Shown: in pieces, positions 16,915-27,102 of the stretch
Layout: every line of letters begins with the position of its first letter
Position numbering within the stretch: position 1 is the stretch's first letter
Source: Candidatus Tenebribacter davisii
GTDB taxonomy: Bacteria; Cloacimonadota; Cloacimonadia; Cloacimonadales; TCS61
DNA length: 34,341 nt
Assembly: GCA_030765535.1 (NCBI GenBank)
Contig: JAVCCH010000103.1
Location: forward strand, 1-34,341
Reading direction: 5' to 3'
Position numbers and translations under genes: made by a program
The notes under the pieces: model-generated
What the model saw: only the letters and a program-made list of their open reading frames with translations
Told to the model about the DNA's origin: nothing
The model's database searches: none

Positions 16915-19047
16915 TTATCTCAAGAAATAAGTTACTCTTAAAAATATACTGTGTTCTTGAATCAGATAATCAATTCCAGAATCTTTTCCTAATTTTTCCA
17001 GGTTAAACTTATAATCAAGTGAGATGTGCTTGAATAGATTCAGTTTAAAAGAGTTTTCCCACTCAAATGTGTACTCACCCACTTCATCAAAGGGGAAGTA
17101 GAAATCTGCATCTGAGGCATAAGTTAAATTAAATGGAAGTTGGAAATTCCCTACAAGTGAAAGCTCAGTTCCAGTTGTATGAGTAGAAGATAGTTCATAA
17201 TATTTTCTATGTTGTATATTATTGCCATCATAATATGTATCGGCAGGAGCATAAACAAAAACATTATTATTAAAAAATTGTCTCACACCAAAACCAGCTC
17301 TGAAATTTAAATTAGCCCTGGAAAAATTTAATATCCTATAATTTATTCCTATTCCCTCTTTTAAGGCAACTGGGAAAAATGGAGTTTTTGTTTTAATATA
17401 ATCTGCAAACACACTATCACCCAAGGCATCACCATTTTCATCAAATTTCTGATAATAAAACTTTTTTGAATCATACTGTTTTTCATCAAAAAAGTGAGTA
17501 TTAACATCAAATCTACCATAAAATCCTATATTTTTTACGAAGTAGTAAATCCCGGTATTTTTGAGATCAAAATCATCAGCAGCTAGTCTGAAATCAGTAT
17601 CAGAAGATTTTGAGATTCCCAGTTCAATTATACTTTTCATTTTATAATAAAGAGGATCTTTATCATAAATTAAATAATTTTCTAATTGTGAATTCATTGT
17701 TATCGTAACTTCAGGATTATCTTCATCCAATTCATTATCACTATTCATATTACCATTTATATGAATTGCACTTGAAAATTTCAAAGGTTCTAAAGACGCT
17801 TCCAGAAAACTCTCTTCTAGAATTCCTGCTCCAGCCATATGAGTGGGATTCCCATCTTCATCTGTTCGCATAACTATTGTAAGTTTTTGAACGCTGCCCT
17901 CTTCGATGTGAATTGTTGTGAAATCAGTATAAGTATTAAATGGCTCATTATTTAATGTGATCTTATAATATCCCGGAGTTAGTACCCAGACATTTTCCTG
18001 CTCACCAAGCTCTACTTCAGAAGGAAATTCACTACCATAACTTTCAGCATTTCCTAAGGAGAATACCTCATAAATTACTTTAGAATAATTTCTACTTTCA
18101 TCCATGATCTCAACTATTAAACAACCCCAATCAGGTTGAACAATTGTTTTATAACGTGGATGAATTTGGATGTTCTTCTTTATTATTTGCTGAACTTGAT
18201 TTCCTGATCCATATTTAATAGAATAGGTACCTTCCATCAAAGGAAATGCCTCACCCATTTTAGCTGCTTGTTCATAGCCATATTTATCAATGATCTTATA
18301 ATATGGTTCATTTTCTGTCCTGGTTATAGCTGGAACCAAGAGAAGCCCCTTCCCGCTATTTTCTTCTTCTGAATCTAATATTTCAATCATCGAAGGATCG
18401 ATATCCACCGGAACTTTTTCTTTGGAGTAATCAGCTTGCGGACCAAGTGTATTATAGATATTAATTTTTGCTGCAAATTTGTCGATCTCTTCAAAAATAA
18501 TCTCATTTATAGTTTGTGCAAAAGTATCAAAGTCCTGTTTTAAAAGAACCTTTTCAACATTTGCGGAATGAATTACATATGGTTTTTCATTATCCTTTTT
18601 GCGATAAGCAAAATCAATATTTAATCTTGCCTGGTAGAGAGTTTCAGAGATATACATTTCGATATTATTGATATTGGTTTCAATCACAAAATCTGCTTCT
18701 GATGTAAACACTTCTCTATGAGTACTTTTGAACATATTATAATTGTCAAAGCGTTTTTTTACTAAATTTGGAATTATCTTTGAGAATTTAATACCCCAGA
18801 GATTATTATCAGAGTAGGTTATACGTGGACCAAAATGCCGAACGACGATCTGTTTTCTGTTATATGTTCTTGGTACTTTTGTATCTTCAATATAAACAGA
18901 TTGATCGAAAGGTTCATCCATTTTTAATCCATCTTTTTCAGTATGCGAATAATATTCCAGGATGAAATAGTTACGGGGAATGATCTTTCTTGCCATACAT
19001 CCAAATAAAATCATGAATAGCAAACTTAGAAATACTATTTTTTTCAT
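16915..19047 (-). CDS. Lipoprotein with PqiC-like domain and C-terminal outer-membrane beta-barrel
   Basis: A 710-residue protein between mlaD and mlaE. Residues 1-17 are a lipoprotein signal with lipobox LFGC (C17). Residues about 20-205 resemble the ABC-transport auxiliary lipoprotein family (PqiC-like): IPRNYFILEYY start, then VVRHFGPRITYSDNNLWG and the alternating strand/helix pattern up to FEEIDKFAAKI. Residues about 220-420 form two beta-rich domains, the second with a PEGA-like pattern (LTPGYYKITLNN). Residues about 425-710 look like an outer-membrane barrel of amphipathic strands ending with HSIFLRVTYFLR. Fusion of these parts is unusual. I infer the outer-membrane end of an MCE lipid pathway. 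AAGGAG lies 8 bases before the ATG. Confidence 0.7.
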   Translation of the reverse strand: MKKIVFLSLLFMILFGCMARKIIPRNYFILEYYSHTEKDGLKMDEPFDQSVYIEDTKVPRTYNRKQIVVRHFGPRITYSDNNLWGIKFSKIIPNLVKKRFDNYNMFKSTHREVFTSEADFVIETNINNIEMYISETLYQARLNIDFAYRKKDNEKPYVIHSANVEKVLLKQDFDTFAQTINEIIFEEIDKFAAKINIYNTLGPQADYSKEKVPVDIDPSMIEILDSEEENSGKGLLLVPAITRTENEPYYKIIDKYGYEQAAKMGEAFPLMEGTYSIKYGSGNQVQQIIKKNIQIHPRYKTIVQPDWGCLIVEIMDESRNYSKVIYEVFSLGNAESYGSEFPSEVELGEQENVWVLTPGYYKITLNNEPFNTYTDFTTIHIEEGSVQKLTIVMRTDEDGNPTHMAGAGILEESFLEASLEPLKFSSAIHINGNMNSDNELDEDNPEVTITMNSQLENYLIYDKDPLYYKMKSIIELGISKSSDTDFRLAADDFDLKNTGIYYFVKNIGFYGRFDVNTHFFDEKQYDSKKFYYQKFDENGDALGDSVFADYIKTKTPFFPVALKEGIGINYRILNFSRANLNFRAGFGVRQFFNNNVFVYAPADTYYDGNNIQHRKYYELSSTHTTGTELSLVGNFQLPFNLTYASDADFYFPFDEVGEYTFEWENSFKLNLFKHISLDYKFNLEKLGKDSGIDYLIQEHSIFLRVTYFLR

Positions 19048-19059
19048 AGATATTTCTCC

Positions 19060-19989
19060 TTAGTTTTTAGACCTTAACAGTAATGACGGTTCTTCATCTA
19101 TCTGTCTGGCAAATTCACTTAAATAATCAACAGCTTCTCTCAGGCTTTCGATCGTATCAAGCAGATCCTGCCTGCTCTCTAGATGTGTAGCATCGATATG
19201 TGAGATGGTACTGTTAGCATCAATTGTTAGTTTGTGAATATCTGCCATAATCTGCCTGAAGTCGGAATCTGCGAGCTCAGTCGTGATCTTCTCTGTATTT
19301 GTAACGATCTTATCAACTTTACCGGATTCCATGATCATATCCAGTCTGACTATTAATGTCCTAATATCTTTTGTAATGTATTCAAAATTCTTAGAGATAA
19401 CTTCTATGCTTGTAACTGTATTTGAGATTGTACTTTGATTATTATCAATGATCGAATCAACATTTGTTATAATGTTTTTTAACCGTTTTGCGTTTTCTTC
19501 ATTTGTTATTGTATTCAAGTTATTGAGAAGTATTTCAAATTTATTGGCAATTACCTCTGCTTTCCCGGTAATACTGGCAAAGGTAGATTGTCCAGCTCTT
19601 ATAAATGAACCAGGTTCCAATAACTCTGCATCCTGAGAACCACCTGATATTTCAACTTCTACCAGACCTGTAATTCCAATAGGTATAAGAGATGCTTTCA
19701 TGTCTGTCTTTACAGGGGTTCCAGATTTTATGTTTACTGTAACTAAAATATCAGTAACATTATCAGGATCGATCGAAATGTCTTCCACCCTTCCAATTCC
19801 AATACCACGATATTTAACTGGCCCCCCAATTTGAAGCCCAGTTACTGATGTATCATGATAGCGAATATTGTAGACATCCCGTTTTTCCATGATGTTTTTT
19901 CCAGCAACCATTACGAGAAATATAATCATCAAAATTGAAATTACAGTTATAAAAATTCCCAATCTGAATTTTTGTGTTTTAGTAACCAT
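19060..19989 (-). CDS. mlaD: MlaD-like MCE-domain protein
   Basis: A 309-residue single-MCE protein that binds lipid in the periplasm and docks on MlaE. One membrane helix at about 10-30 (LGIFITVISILMIIFLVMVAG), the MCE domain at about 36-115 (VTGLQIGGPVKYRGIGIGRVEDI is the family hallmark), and a long helical tail from about 140 to 300 that probably oligomerises into a tube, as in longer MCE proteins. The helical tail is much longer than in E. coli MlaD (183 residues). AAGGAG lies 6 bases before the ATG. The 85-base gap from sprA may hold a promoter: TTGACA is on the - strand at about 20036-20041, though I find no good -10. Confidence 0.9.
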   Translation of the reverse strand: MVTKTQKFRLGIFITVISILMIIFLVMVAGKNIMEKRDVYNIRYHDTSVTGLQIGGPVKYRGIGIGRVEDISIDPDNVTDILVTVNIKSGTPVKTDMKASLIPIGITGLVEVEISGGSQDAELLEPGSFIRAGQSTFASITGKAEVIANKFEILLNNLNTITNEENAKRLKNIITNVDSIIDNNQSTISNTVTSIEVISKNFEYITKDIRTLIVRLDMIMESGKVDKIVTNTEKITTELADSDFRQIMADIHKLTIDANSTISHIDATHLESRQDLLDTIESLREAVDYLSEFARQIDEEPSLLLRSKN

Positions 19990-20074
19990 CAGCTTCTCCT
20001 TATTGCTATACTTCTTAAGTAATAGAATATCATAATGTCAAGTAAAATGGTTGTCTCTGTAATCTCTTCTTGTT

Positions 20075-23000
20075 TTAAAATATAATTTCTACCCAGATGC
20101 TAAGGCGGAAAGTGGATGATGTAGTTTTCCTTTTTAAATCTTCATTCATATTATATTCACTGGTAAGACCAGCCGTAATACTTTTACTAAATTTATAGGA
20201 AGCGCCTGGAGTAATTTTATATGATTCTTTATTTAATTCTGTCTGAGTATTTTCTAATCCTTTTCTTATAGTTTTATCCCTTGCCATATTAAAACTTATA
20301 TCAGTAGTAAATTCATTTTTCATATTCGTCCGTTTGAAAAAAAGTATTTTAACCCCTTTCGGATTAGAAAAAGACCAGGAGAAAGAAGCATTCATAGATT
20401 TAGAGATCGTACTTCTGATATCATCATAATTTACTCGATGAGTAATATTTTGCTGATCAGAATAGTTAAAGGAAAAACTACTTGTGATATTATGTACCCA
20501 ATTTCCGTTCCAAGAAATTAACGGTGCTAGATTAATCCGTTTCTGTTCTGAATCAGCATCAACAAAATCAATATCGCCATTTAGCATTTCTGAATATACG
20601 TAACCGCTTGCAAGACGTGAACTTGTAAGAATCTTGCTGGCATGAATGAGCTTTTCAAATTCGGTAAGTGTGACTGAAACATTTGGGAATGTTGTTGAGA
20701 TTTTCATATTACTGTTACTACTATATGTTTTAGTAATTTCTCGTGAGTATCCAATGCTTGTAGTTAGATTCCTGATTATGGGGAAACTCGCTGAAGTAGA
20801 ATATTTATCTGTAATTGTTTTCAGTAAAATATCTTTATCATCACCTTCTTCATCTAGAATATGCGGCAAGCCCAATTGATAGAGAAAATTAGGGCGATAA
20901 AATCTCTCTTCATATGTAGTACGGTATGTATTATCATATGAAAGACTTATATTACTTAATCCACTTAAATAACTTACAATTGAAGCTATAGGATTACTTT
21001 TCTTTTCAGGTATCGTTAATCTCTCTGGTTCTGTTACTGTCTCTTGTTGTCCATCTTCTCCACCATTTTCAGTTTCCTCAACCTCATCTCCCTCTTCACT
21101 TTGTTCATCGGTAGATTCACCAGACATTTTAGCTTGAGCTTCTTCAAATTCTGTTTTCGTTACTTCGTCTTCAAATTCTGTTTTCTTTTCTTCTGGTTCA
21201 GAACTTTCTTTTACTGCTTCTTCCTGTTCCTTTGTTTTTTCTTCATCAACAGCTGTTTTTGAAAATTTTTCATCAAGCCAATCTGCAAGATTTCTAAGCA
21301 TATCATGATTCTTTAATGTAAAATCTCCACCAATTTGTCTGTTTACTCCACCTTTATAGTATAAAGTATCTTGAGTGCCAGACTTAACATGATCATCATC
21401 ATAAACCAATGATGCATTTGCATTGAAACCAAAAACCTTTTCCAGATATTGAGGATCAAACCCTATTGTAATTTTTTGATTCCTGTCTTTTTCTTCTCCT
21501 ATGTTATAACCTTTCCAGTAATTTTTCAACATTAAATCACGCTTTGTAGTAAGATCATATGATGTTGAAACATCACTTAGGAAATCATATTTAATACTGG
21601 AAGATGTTTCAAATATACGGGTTTTGAATGAATTAGTATTAGGTGTCCAATGAGGTATTGAATCTGTATATGTATCCCATCTCCAAGCAGAAGGATCCGT
21701 ATTTCTCAAAGTTAAAGTATTAGATATTGTATTTGGAAAGAAATACAATTTGTAATTTGAAAATAAACCGATGTCTATCTTTTCTTTAGGTATCGTAAAG
21801 TTGTAATTGTGCTTCAGCATATATGTAATAGTTGTATCAGCAGCTGTTGCACTTGAATTTAAACGCTTTTGAATATTACCGTTAATAGTAGTATTCTTAA
21901 TAGTATAAGCCAGTATTTTACTTTTAGGTGTTTTGCTCTGACTTATTGAGAGATCAGCCATATACGATAAACTTGAATTTGTTTCACGATCTTTCTCTTC
22001 CTTAGGCAGATCTTTTCGTAAGATATCGGAACCAGATTTGAAACGGGGAATTCCAATCGATTGGTTACGGGATAGGTTTACCGGAATACTGAAACCCCAT
22101 TCAGTCGGCAAAAATTTATTAAAGTTTATTCTGTTTGTAATATTCAATTCTGTTTGTTTAGCATAGTTAGTATTTGTAGTTCTTCTCGCAGAGGATTGAA
22201 AATTTTCTGTTTTATATTCAAGATCGACATTAAAAGTTAGAAAATCAGCAAAATTTGTATTAAATCTTACATTGGAAGCGACACCAATATCTTCATAGGG
22301 ATCTGCAACTCTGATATCGTCGTAGTATATTCTTCCCGAAAACCGATTCGAGGCATCTATACCAAGAGACATTTCTCGTATAAGGGATAAACTAGGATTT
22401 CCAACTTTTGAAAGTTTAATATCATTAAGGAAATAACTGATATCTTTCTCAGAATCAATGTTTTTAAGCTGGGTAAATTCAGAAAATTTGATTTCAATTT
22501 CATTCCAACCGTCTTTGTCCATTACAGTTTGATAATCTTGCAGATCTAAAGGTTGTTTTACTTCATAATAATTTACAGAGTCTGCTCCCAGACGTAAGAT
22601 CAATGAATCCGGTTCGTTTGGAAAATAACCTTCGATAGGTTTTTCTGCATAGATCCAATAACGGATCTTATTATACGCTAATAAGTTAACCGGATCTAAA
22701 AATTCTTGAGTAACTAAACCATATTTATCTGCTTCCATTTCTGAGTAATCTATGGTTAATGACTGTTCTAATGTGGCTTCACCTTTTTCCTCAATTACAG
22801 TATGAGGAGCGGGATTATAATGTATATCCGATTGATTGTCTGCAATTCCCACCTGCATAATATCAGTATTTGAAGAAGCTACCGTTCCATCTTCATTTTT
22901 GATAAAGCCCTCTTCCCACTTATTACCAACTATATCAAGATTTACAATGCGAACACGAGTACTATCTTCAACCTCAAACCAGATCCTTGTATTGAATATC

Positions 23001-26000
23001 TTTTTTATATTTGGCATTTCATTGGGATTGTCTGTTATAATTCTATAGCTATCAGAATTGTGAAGAGGAATCCTGAATAATCTCCATCCGTTAAATTCAC
23101 CTTCCAAGAACTCTTCGCCATCATTCAGATTTACTGTATATTCAAAATATACATTATCATCATCCAATATTGAGTTATCATTCAGATCTTCAGAGTCAAG
23201 TTTGTTATTTCCTTCCGTTCCATTGATATACGGATATTCTTCAGCACCATTAACATTAACTTTTTCATTATCAAAATCATCAAATGGATCATCACCCGGA
23301 TTCCCATTTTTAATCCTATCCAAACCTACATCTTCACCACCATCCAGTATCCCGTCTGCTTCAATTAATCCATCTTCTTTATCAGGTTCAGTGCTTTCTC
23401 CCGGGCGATAAAAATCTTCATTCATCTTACCCATATCAATATGCATAATTACTGGTTTTGTATCTTGATTATAATTTAATGTATCTACCTTGGCCAGAAT
23501 CTCAATATATTTCTTTTTAGAAAAATCAACTTCGTTTCCAATATATTTCATTAATCCAGCCCAGTGTTTCATACTGGAACCGGGAATTCCAAGTCCATAA
23601 GGTTTAATTTTACATGCCAATACAGAGATTTTCTCCTTCTCCTCTTTTTCGGTTAGCGAATTAGGATCATAAACATCTCGTGCGTATATGTCGTTCGGAT
23701 TATAATAATTAATATGAGCCTTTCCATAGTTGATCTCATTTCCTGAATATTCAGATATTGGTCTACTGGAAAATACCCATGTTCCTCTTGTAGTTCCAAG
23801 CGGATAGGTTTCCATAGTACTTTCCATATCATCCAGATATGCTTCTTTTTTATCATGTTGTTTATCACTACCGTAAATACGGGGAAGACTCATCGCGACC
23901 TCCCCAGCAAGAGATACAGATGATTTAGCATCAGTTTTAATGAGAGGAAGCCAATCCATGAATTTAGTCATAAATGGTAATTCATGCTCTATACGTCCAT
24001 CAATATCAGCCAGGATAATACTTCTGTTCTCACTACCTATTTTGGGTCTGTCTTCCCTTACCTTTTCAGATTGATAAACAAAAGTTCCACCCAACTTTGT
24101 ATTTTCATTGAAGTCCATATCAGCACGCAATCCAAGAATGGTTTTATTATCCATCGCAAATAGTGGTTTAAATTGATAATCTATAGATATCTCAGTTTCA
24201 GGACTTTTTGCCTCACTTGTTAGAAAAGTTATCAGACCAAAATCATAGTCTGCAATGAAATCAACATTCTCTACTAACTTTCTATCATTAGGACCTATCT
24301 TTATCTCAATACTTCCAGGTAGAATGTTCATTCGTCCTAAAGAAACTTGGTCTCTCCCAATTTTACCTTTTACATAAATAAAATTTTCTATTTCATTATA
24401 TGGAACATTGTCTTCTAAATATATAAGAGAATCATTAAGGGCATAGAAAGGTCTGATAAAGGGAAAATATATATATCCGGCATCCAAGTTTATGGCAGCA
24501 TCTTCTCCGTTAATCTTATAGTCTTTATTACTATCCAACCTCAAATATTCATTCAGAGTCTGAACTGAATCAGTTGTAGCTTCTTCAGGTGCATTGTAAT
24601 TTGGAATTGTACTTTCAGATGGCTGTGTGTATACATTCATCTCAAAACCATCATTCTTAATACTCTGCATTCCAAGATTGTAAAAATTCCTGACCTGTAA
24701 ATTCCAATAATCTTCATCTTCAGTGAAAGTCTGATTACGTTTTCTCAGCATCTTTACTTCAACGGGTGAAATGGCACTATTACCTACAATAAGCCCATCC
24801 TTTCTAGTATAAACAATTCCAATAGAATAAATTTTATTTACTCCTTGAGGTAATGTCATAGCTAAAATGCCAGAAACATTATCGATAATATAATCCGTTC
24901 CTTCTGATAGAATATCAAAATGATATGTCTCTCCCGGATCTATATAGTTTACACCATCGATCGTCATTGTATTATTACTGGCAGATCCATCATCCAGATA
25001 GACAGTAAAATCTCCTTCCTCATTAGGAAGTAAGGCAGTACCGCTTGCCGTGAGTAACCATTTGCCATTATCAATTTTTATAGCATTATTTTTCCAACCT
25101 AAGGGATAATCTAATCCTTCTACACCATCAGTATCATCATAAAGCTCAAACATAGCAGAAGGTTGATCAATAAAATAATGAGTTTTATTTACAAAAGCAT
25201 TACTTCTAAACACAGTTGAATCTGCCTGTGAATCTCCTTCCCATTTCTGTGTATTTTTTTGAGCTTCGTCTTTTCCCATGATAGTAGTAATACTTAAATT
25301 ACCTGCTTTCAACTGAGTTTTTATACCAAAAAGGCCTTCGGAAGAAGCACTATAACTTATGAATTTCGAACCTGATAATGAGAGCGAAATATTCCCGCCG
25401 TCAATTGCAGTTATAACTTCATCCTCATCTCCTTCATAATTCAAATTTATCTCACTGGGTGTAGGCACAACATTTTCATCTGAAGTGGATTGATGATTCA
25501 CATTAACATGAATCTTCTCTCCAATTGTTCCACGCAAACGTAAATTAAGATCCTGTCGCATCTCAGGTGTAAATTTTACATTTTCATCTCCTTCACCTCC
25601 AGGATCACTTCGTTGAGTTCTTTTACCGGCAAAAGTTAAACGCTGACTTCCATTAAGATTAAGTCTTCCAGCTTTATCTCCCATGAATCTTCGCACTGAT
25701 TTAGGTAAGGCTATTTTGGGAAGTTTTATAATTATCTCCGGAATAAGACCCTCTCCCTGTTCTCGACCTTCTTCTCCCATAAGTTCCCTACATTTCAGCA
25801 GGAATTGTGTTTTAAAATAGGCATAGAATTCATCTTTAGTAAAGCTATCGAGAGATACATACACTGGAGGATAAAGTTCAATATCATTTAACTTAACTGT
25901 TAATTTTACAAGCTGTTCGTCGTAGTCTATCTCTTTTTCTGTTTGGATCCGATAAGTACCAAATTTGTTACGGGGATATGCCGTTATAGATAGTCCTTTC

Positions 26001-26137
26001 TGAAATCTATAAATATCGATATTATTGTATTTGACCTTTGGTATGCCGGGCAAATTGAATTCCGGATAGAATTCTATAGCAGTACCCACTAATGAAAACA
26101 ACAATAATACAATTACAGCTAATAATTTCTTGTTCAT
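20075..26137 (-). CDS. sprA: SprA/Sov-like giant outer-membrane protein (type IX secretion translocon family)
   Basis: A 2020-residue protein with a signal peptide at about 1-20. SprA in Bacteroidota is the 36-strand outer-membrane pore of type IX secretion. Family signs are the LNLNGSQRLTFAGKRTQ region with MRQDLNLRLRGTIGEKIHVN, the repeated barrel strands of the form LFGIKTQLKAGNLSIT, and the mid-protein Asp-rich segment (about 907-997, LDSEDLNDNSILDDDN) with SprA's characteristic EYTVNL continuation. An acidic low-complexity insert spans about 1627-1713. It is somewhat shorter than Bacteroidota SprA (about 2400). The start lies 4 bases after coaX. Function as an active translocon is inferred; no other T9SS gene is in view. 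Confidence 0.85.
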   Translation of the reverse strand: MNKKLLAVIVLLLFSLVGTAIEFYPEFNLPGIPKVKYNNIDIYRFQKGLSITAYPRNKFGTYRIQTEKEIDYDEQLVKLTVKLNDIELYPPVYVSLDSFTKDEFYAYFKTQFLLKCRELMGEEGREQGEGLIPEIIIKLPKIALPKSVRRFMGDKAGRLNLNGSQRLTFAGKRTQRSDPGGEGDENVKFTPEMRQDLNLRLRGTIGEKIHVNVNHQSTSDENVVPTPSEINLNYEGDEDEVITAIDGGNISLSLSGSKFISYSASSEGLFGIKTQLKAGNLSITTIMGKDEAQKNTQKWEGDSQADSTVFRSNAFVNKTHYFIDQPSAMFELYDDTDGVEGLDYPLGWKNNAIKIDNGKWLLTASGTALLPNEEGDFTVYLDDGSASNNTMTIDGVNYIDPGETYHFDILSEGTDYIIDNVSGILAMTLPQGVNKIYSIGIVYTRKDGLIVGNSAISPVEVKMLRKRNQTFTEDEDYWNLQVRNFYNLGMQSIKNDGFEMNVYTQPSESTIPNYNAPEEATTDSVQTLNEYLRLDSNKDYKINGEDAAINLDAGYIYFPFIRPFYALNDSLIYLEDNVPYNEIENFIYVKGKIGRDQVSLGRMNILPGSIEIKIGPNDRKLVENVDFIADYDFGLITFLTSEAKSPETEISIDYQFKPLFAMDNKTILGLRADMDFNENTKLGGTFVYQSEKVREDRPKIGSENRSIILADIDGRIEHELPFMTKFMDWLPLIKTDAKSSVSLAGEVAMSLPRIYGSDKQHDKKEAYLDDMESTMETYPLGTTRGTWVFSSRPISEYSGNEINYGKAHINYYNPNDIYARDVYDPNSLTEKEEKEKISVLACKIKPYGLGIPGSSMKHWAGLMKYIGNEVDFSKKKYIEILAKVDTLNYNQDTKPVIMHIDMGKMNEDFYRPGESTEPDKEDGLIEADGILDGGEDVGLDRIKNGNPGDDPFDDFDNEKVNVNGAEEYPYINGTEGNNKLDSEDLNDNSILDDDNVYFEYTVNLNDGEEFLEGEFNGWRLFRIPLHNSDSYRIITDNPNEMPNIKKIFNTRIWFEVEDSTRVRIVNLDIVGNKWEEGFIKNEDGTVASSNTDIMQVGIADNQSDIHYNPAPHTVIEEKGEATLEQSLTIDYSEMEADKYGLVTQEFLDPVNLLAYNKIRYWIYAEKPIEGYFPNEPDSLILRLGADSVNYYEVKQPLDLQDYQTVMDKDGWNEIEIKFSEFTQLKNIDSEKDISYFLNDIKLSKVGNPSLSLIREMSLGIDASNRFSGRIYYDDIRVADPYEDIGVASNVRFNTNFADFLTFNVDLEYKTENFQSSARRTTNTNYAKQTELNITNRINFNKFLPTEWGFSIPVNLSRNQSIGIPRFKSGSDILRKDLPKEEKDRETNSSLSYMADLSISQSKTPKSKILAYTIKNTTINGNIQKRLNSSATAADTTITYMLKHNYNFTIPKEKIDIGLFSNYKLYFFPNTISNTLTLRNTDPSAWRWDTYTDSIPHWTPNTNSFKTRIFETSSSIKYDFLSDVSTSYDLTTKRDLMLKNYWKGYNIGEEKDRNQKITIGFDPQYLEKVFGFNANASLVYDDDHVKSGTQDTLYYKGGVNRQIGGDFTLKNHDMLRNLADWLDEKFSKTAVDEEKTKEQEEAVKESSEPEEKKTEFEDEVTKTEFEEAQAKMSGESTDEQSEEGDEVEETENGGEDGQQETVTEPERLTIPEKKSNPIASIVSYLSGLSNISLSYDNTYRTTYEERFYRPNFLYQLGLPHILDEEGDDKDILLKTITDKYSTSASFPIIRNLTTSIGYSREITKTYSSNSNMKISTTFPNVSVTLTEFEKLIHASKILTSSRLASGYVYSEMLNGDIDFVDADSEQKRINLAPLISWNGNWVHNITSSFSFNYSDQQNITHRVNYDDIRSTISKSMNASFSWSFSNPKGVKILFFKRTNMKNEFTTDISFNMARDKTIRKGLENTQTELNKESYKITPGASYKFSKSITAGLTSEYNMNEDLKRKTTSSTFRLSIWVEIIF

Positions 26138-26141
26138 CTAT

Positions 26142-26915
26142 TTATTTACAGCAGATAAGATTCAGCCCATCCAAAGTTAAATTTTTATCAATAATATCAA
26201 TTTCCTTTGATTCATTACATATTAACTCAGCAATACCACCAGTTGCAATAGTTTTTATTTCTCCCAGATATTCATATTTCTTTTTAATAGTTTTTACAAA
26301 TCCTTCCAACATGAAAAAATTGCCTGTAATAATTCCAGAGAGCAATGAATCTGTTGTATTGGTTCCTAATAAATGTTCCGGTTTTATTAATCTGACATTC
26401 GAAAGTAGTGCAGTTGAATCGAAAAGATTCTTTGCAGAAGTGATTACGCCCGGGGCTATTACTGTTCCAAAGAAGTTACCATCTTTTCCAACTAATTGAA
26501 TTGTTGTTGCAGTGCCAAAATCACAAATGATACAATTCGTTTTGTATTTATCTATTGCAGAAAAAGCATTTACAACAAGATCAGAACCGATAAATCCTGG
26601 GTCCGGCATTGGAAATTTTAATCCCAAATCGGAGTAAGCATTAACTATCTCAAAATCACATTTAATGTATTTATGAATAAGTTGTGAAAAAATCTGACTT
26701 AATGCTGGAACAACTGAAGAGAGCGCAACTTTGTTGATAAAAGAAATATTTAGTTTATTTTCATATGTTGATTTTTTTATAATTTTGTAATATTCATCTA
26801 TGGTTCTTTTATTATCAGAGGTTACTCGCAAGGAATATTGAAATTCAGTATTAATATAAAAACCTAAAACTGTATTTGTGTTCCCAATATCAATAACCAG
26901 ATTAATATTCTTCAT
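26142..26915 (-). CDS. coaX: Type III pantothenate kinase
   Basis: A 257-residue ATP-dependent kinase for the first step of coenzyme A synthesis. The N-terminal phosphate-binding loop is DIGNTNTVLGFY, the second motif is CDFGTATTIQ, and PGFIGSDL and GVITSAKNLF fit the family's substrate region. The start is taken at the ATG at 26915, because GGAGAAAAGG sits 5 bases upstream of it; an ATG at 26933 would place that sequence inside the gene. The gene runs into sprA with a 4-base gap. A TTGACA at 27028-27033 on the - strand is a candidate -35 for this operon, without a good -10. Confidence 0.93.
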   Translation of the reverse strand: MKNINLVIDIGNTNTVLGFYINTEFQYSLRVTSDNKRTIDEYYKIIKKSTYENKLNISFINKVALSSVVPALSQIFSQLIHKYIKCDFEIVNAYSDLGLKFPMPDPGFIGSDLVVNAFSAIDKYKTNCIICDFGTATTIQLVGKDGNFFGTVIAPGVITSAKNLFDSTALLSNVRLIKPEHLLGTNTTDSLLSGIITGNFFMLEGFVKTIKKKYEYLGEIKTIATGGIAELICNESKEIDIIDKNLTLDGLNLICCK

Positions 26916-27052
26916 ATAATCCTTTTCTCCCATTTTTTAAAATACATTAGAATTTAGTAAAGATTGAAAAATAATAATAGTTAACATAAATATTAAGACT
27001 ATTAGGAAAATTTGTATTGTTCATATCTTGTCAACAAAGAAATAACATCACA

Positions 27053-27080
27053 TAAAAAAAAGCCGACAGAATTGTCGGCT
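27053..27080 (-). terminator. Intrinsic terminator of the ferredoxin gene
   Basis: Arms AGCCGACA and TGTCGGCT around a 4-base loop (27061-27080) with a run of eight T on the - strand. It separates the ferredoxin from coaX downstream. Confidence 0.9.
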
Positions 27081-27102
27081 TCTTTATTAAATTTTCTTTT
27101 GA

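Noticed and set aside
20030-20060. Strong promoter for mlaD
   Set aside because: TTGACA is present on the minus strand but no acceptable -10 lies 15-19 bases after it; left as a remark only.
21044-21262. Phe-rich frame on the plus strand
   Set aside because: Antisense of the Glu-rich insert in the SprA-like gene; low-complexity shadow.
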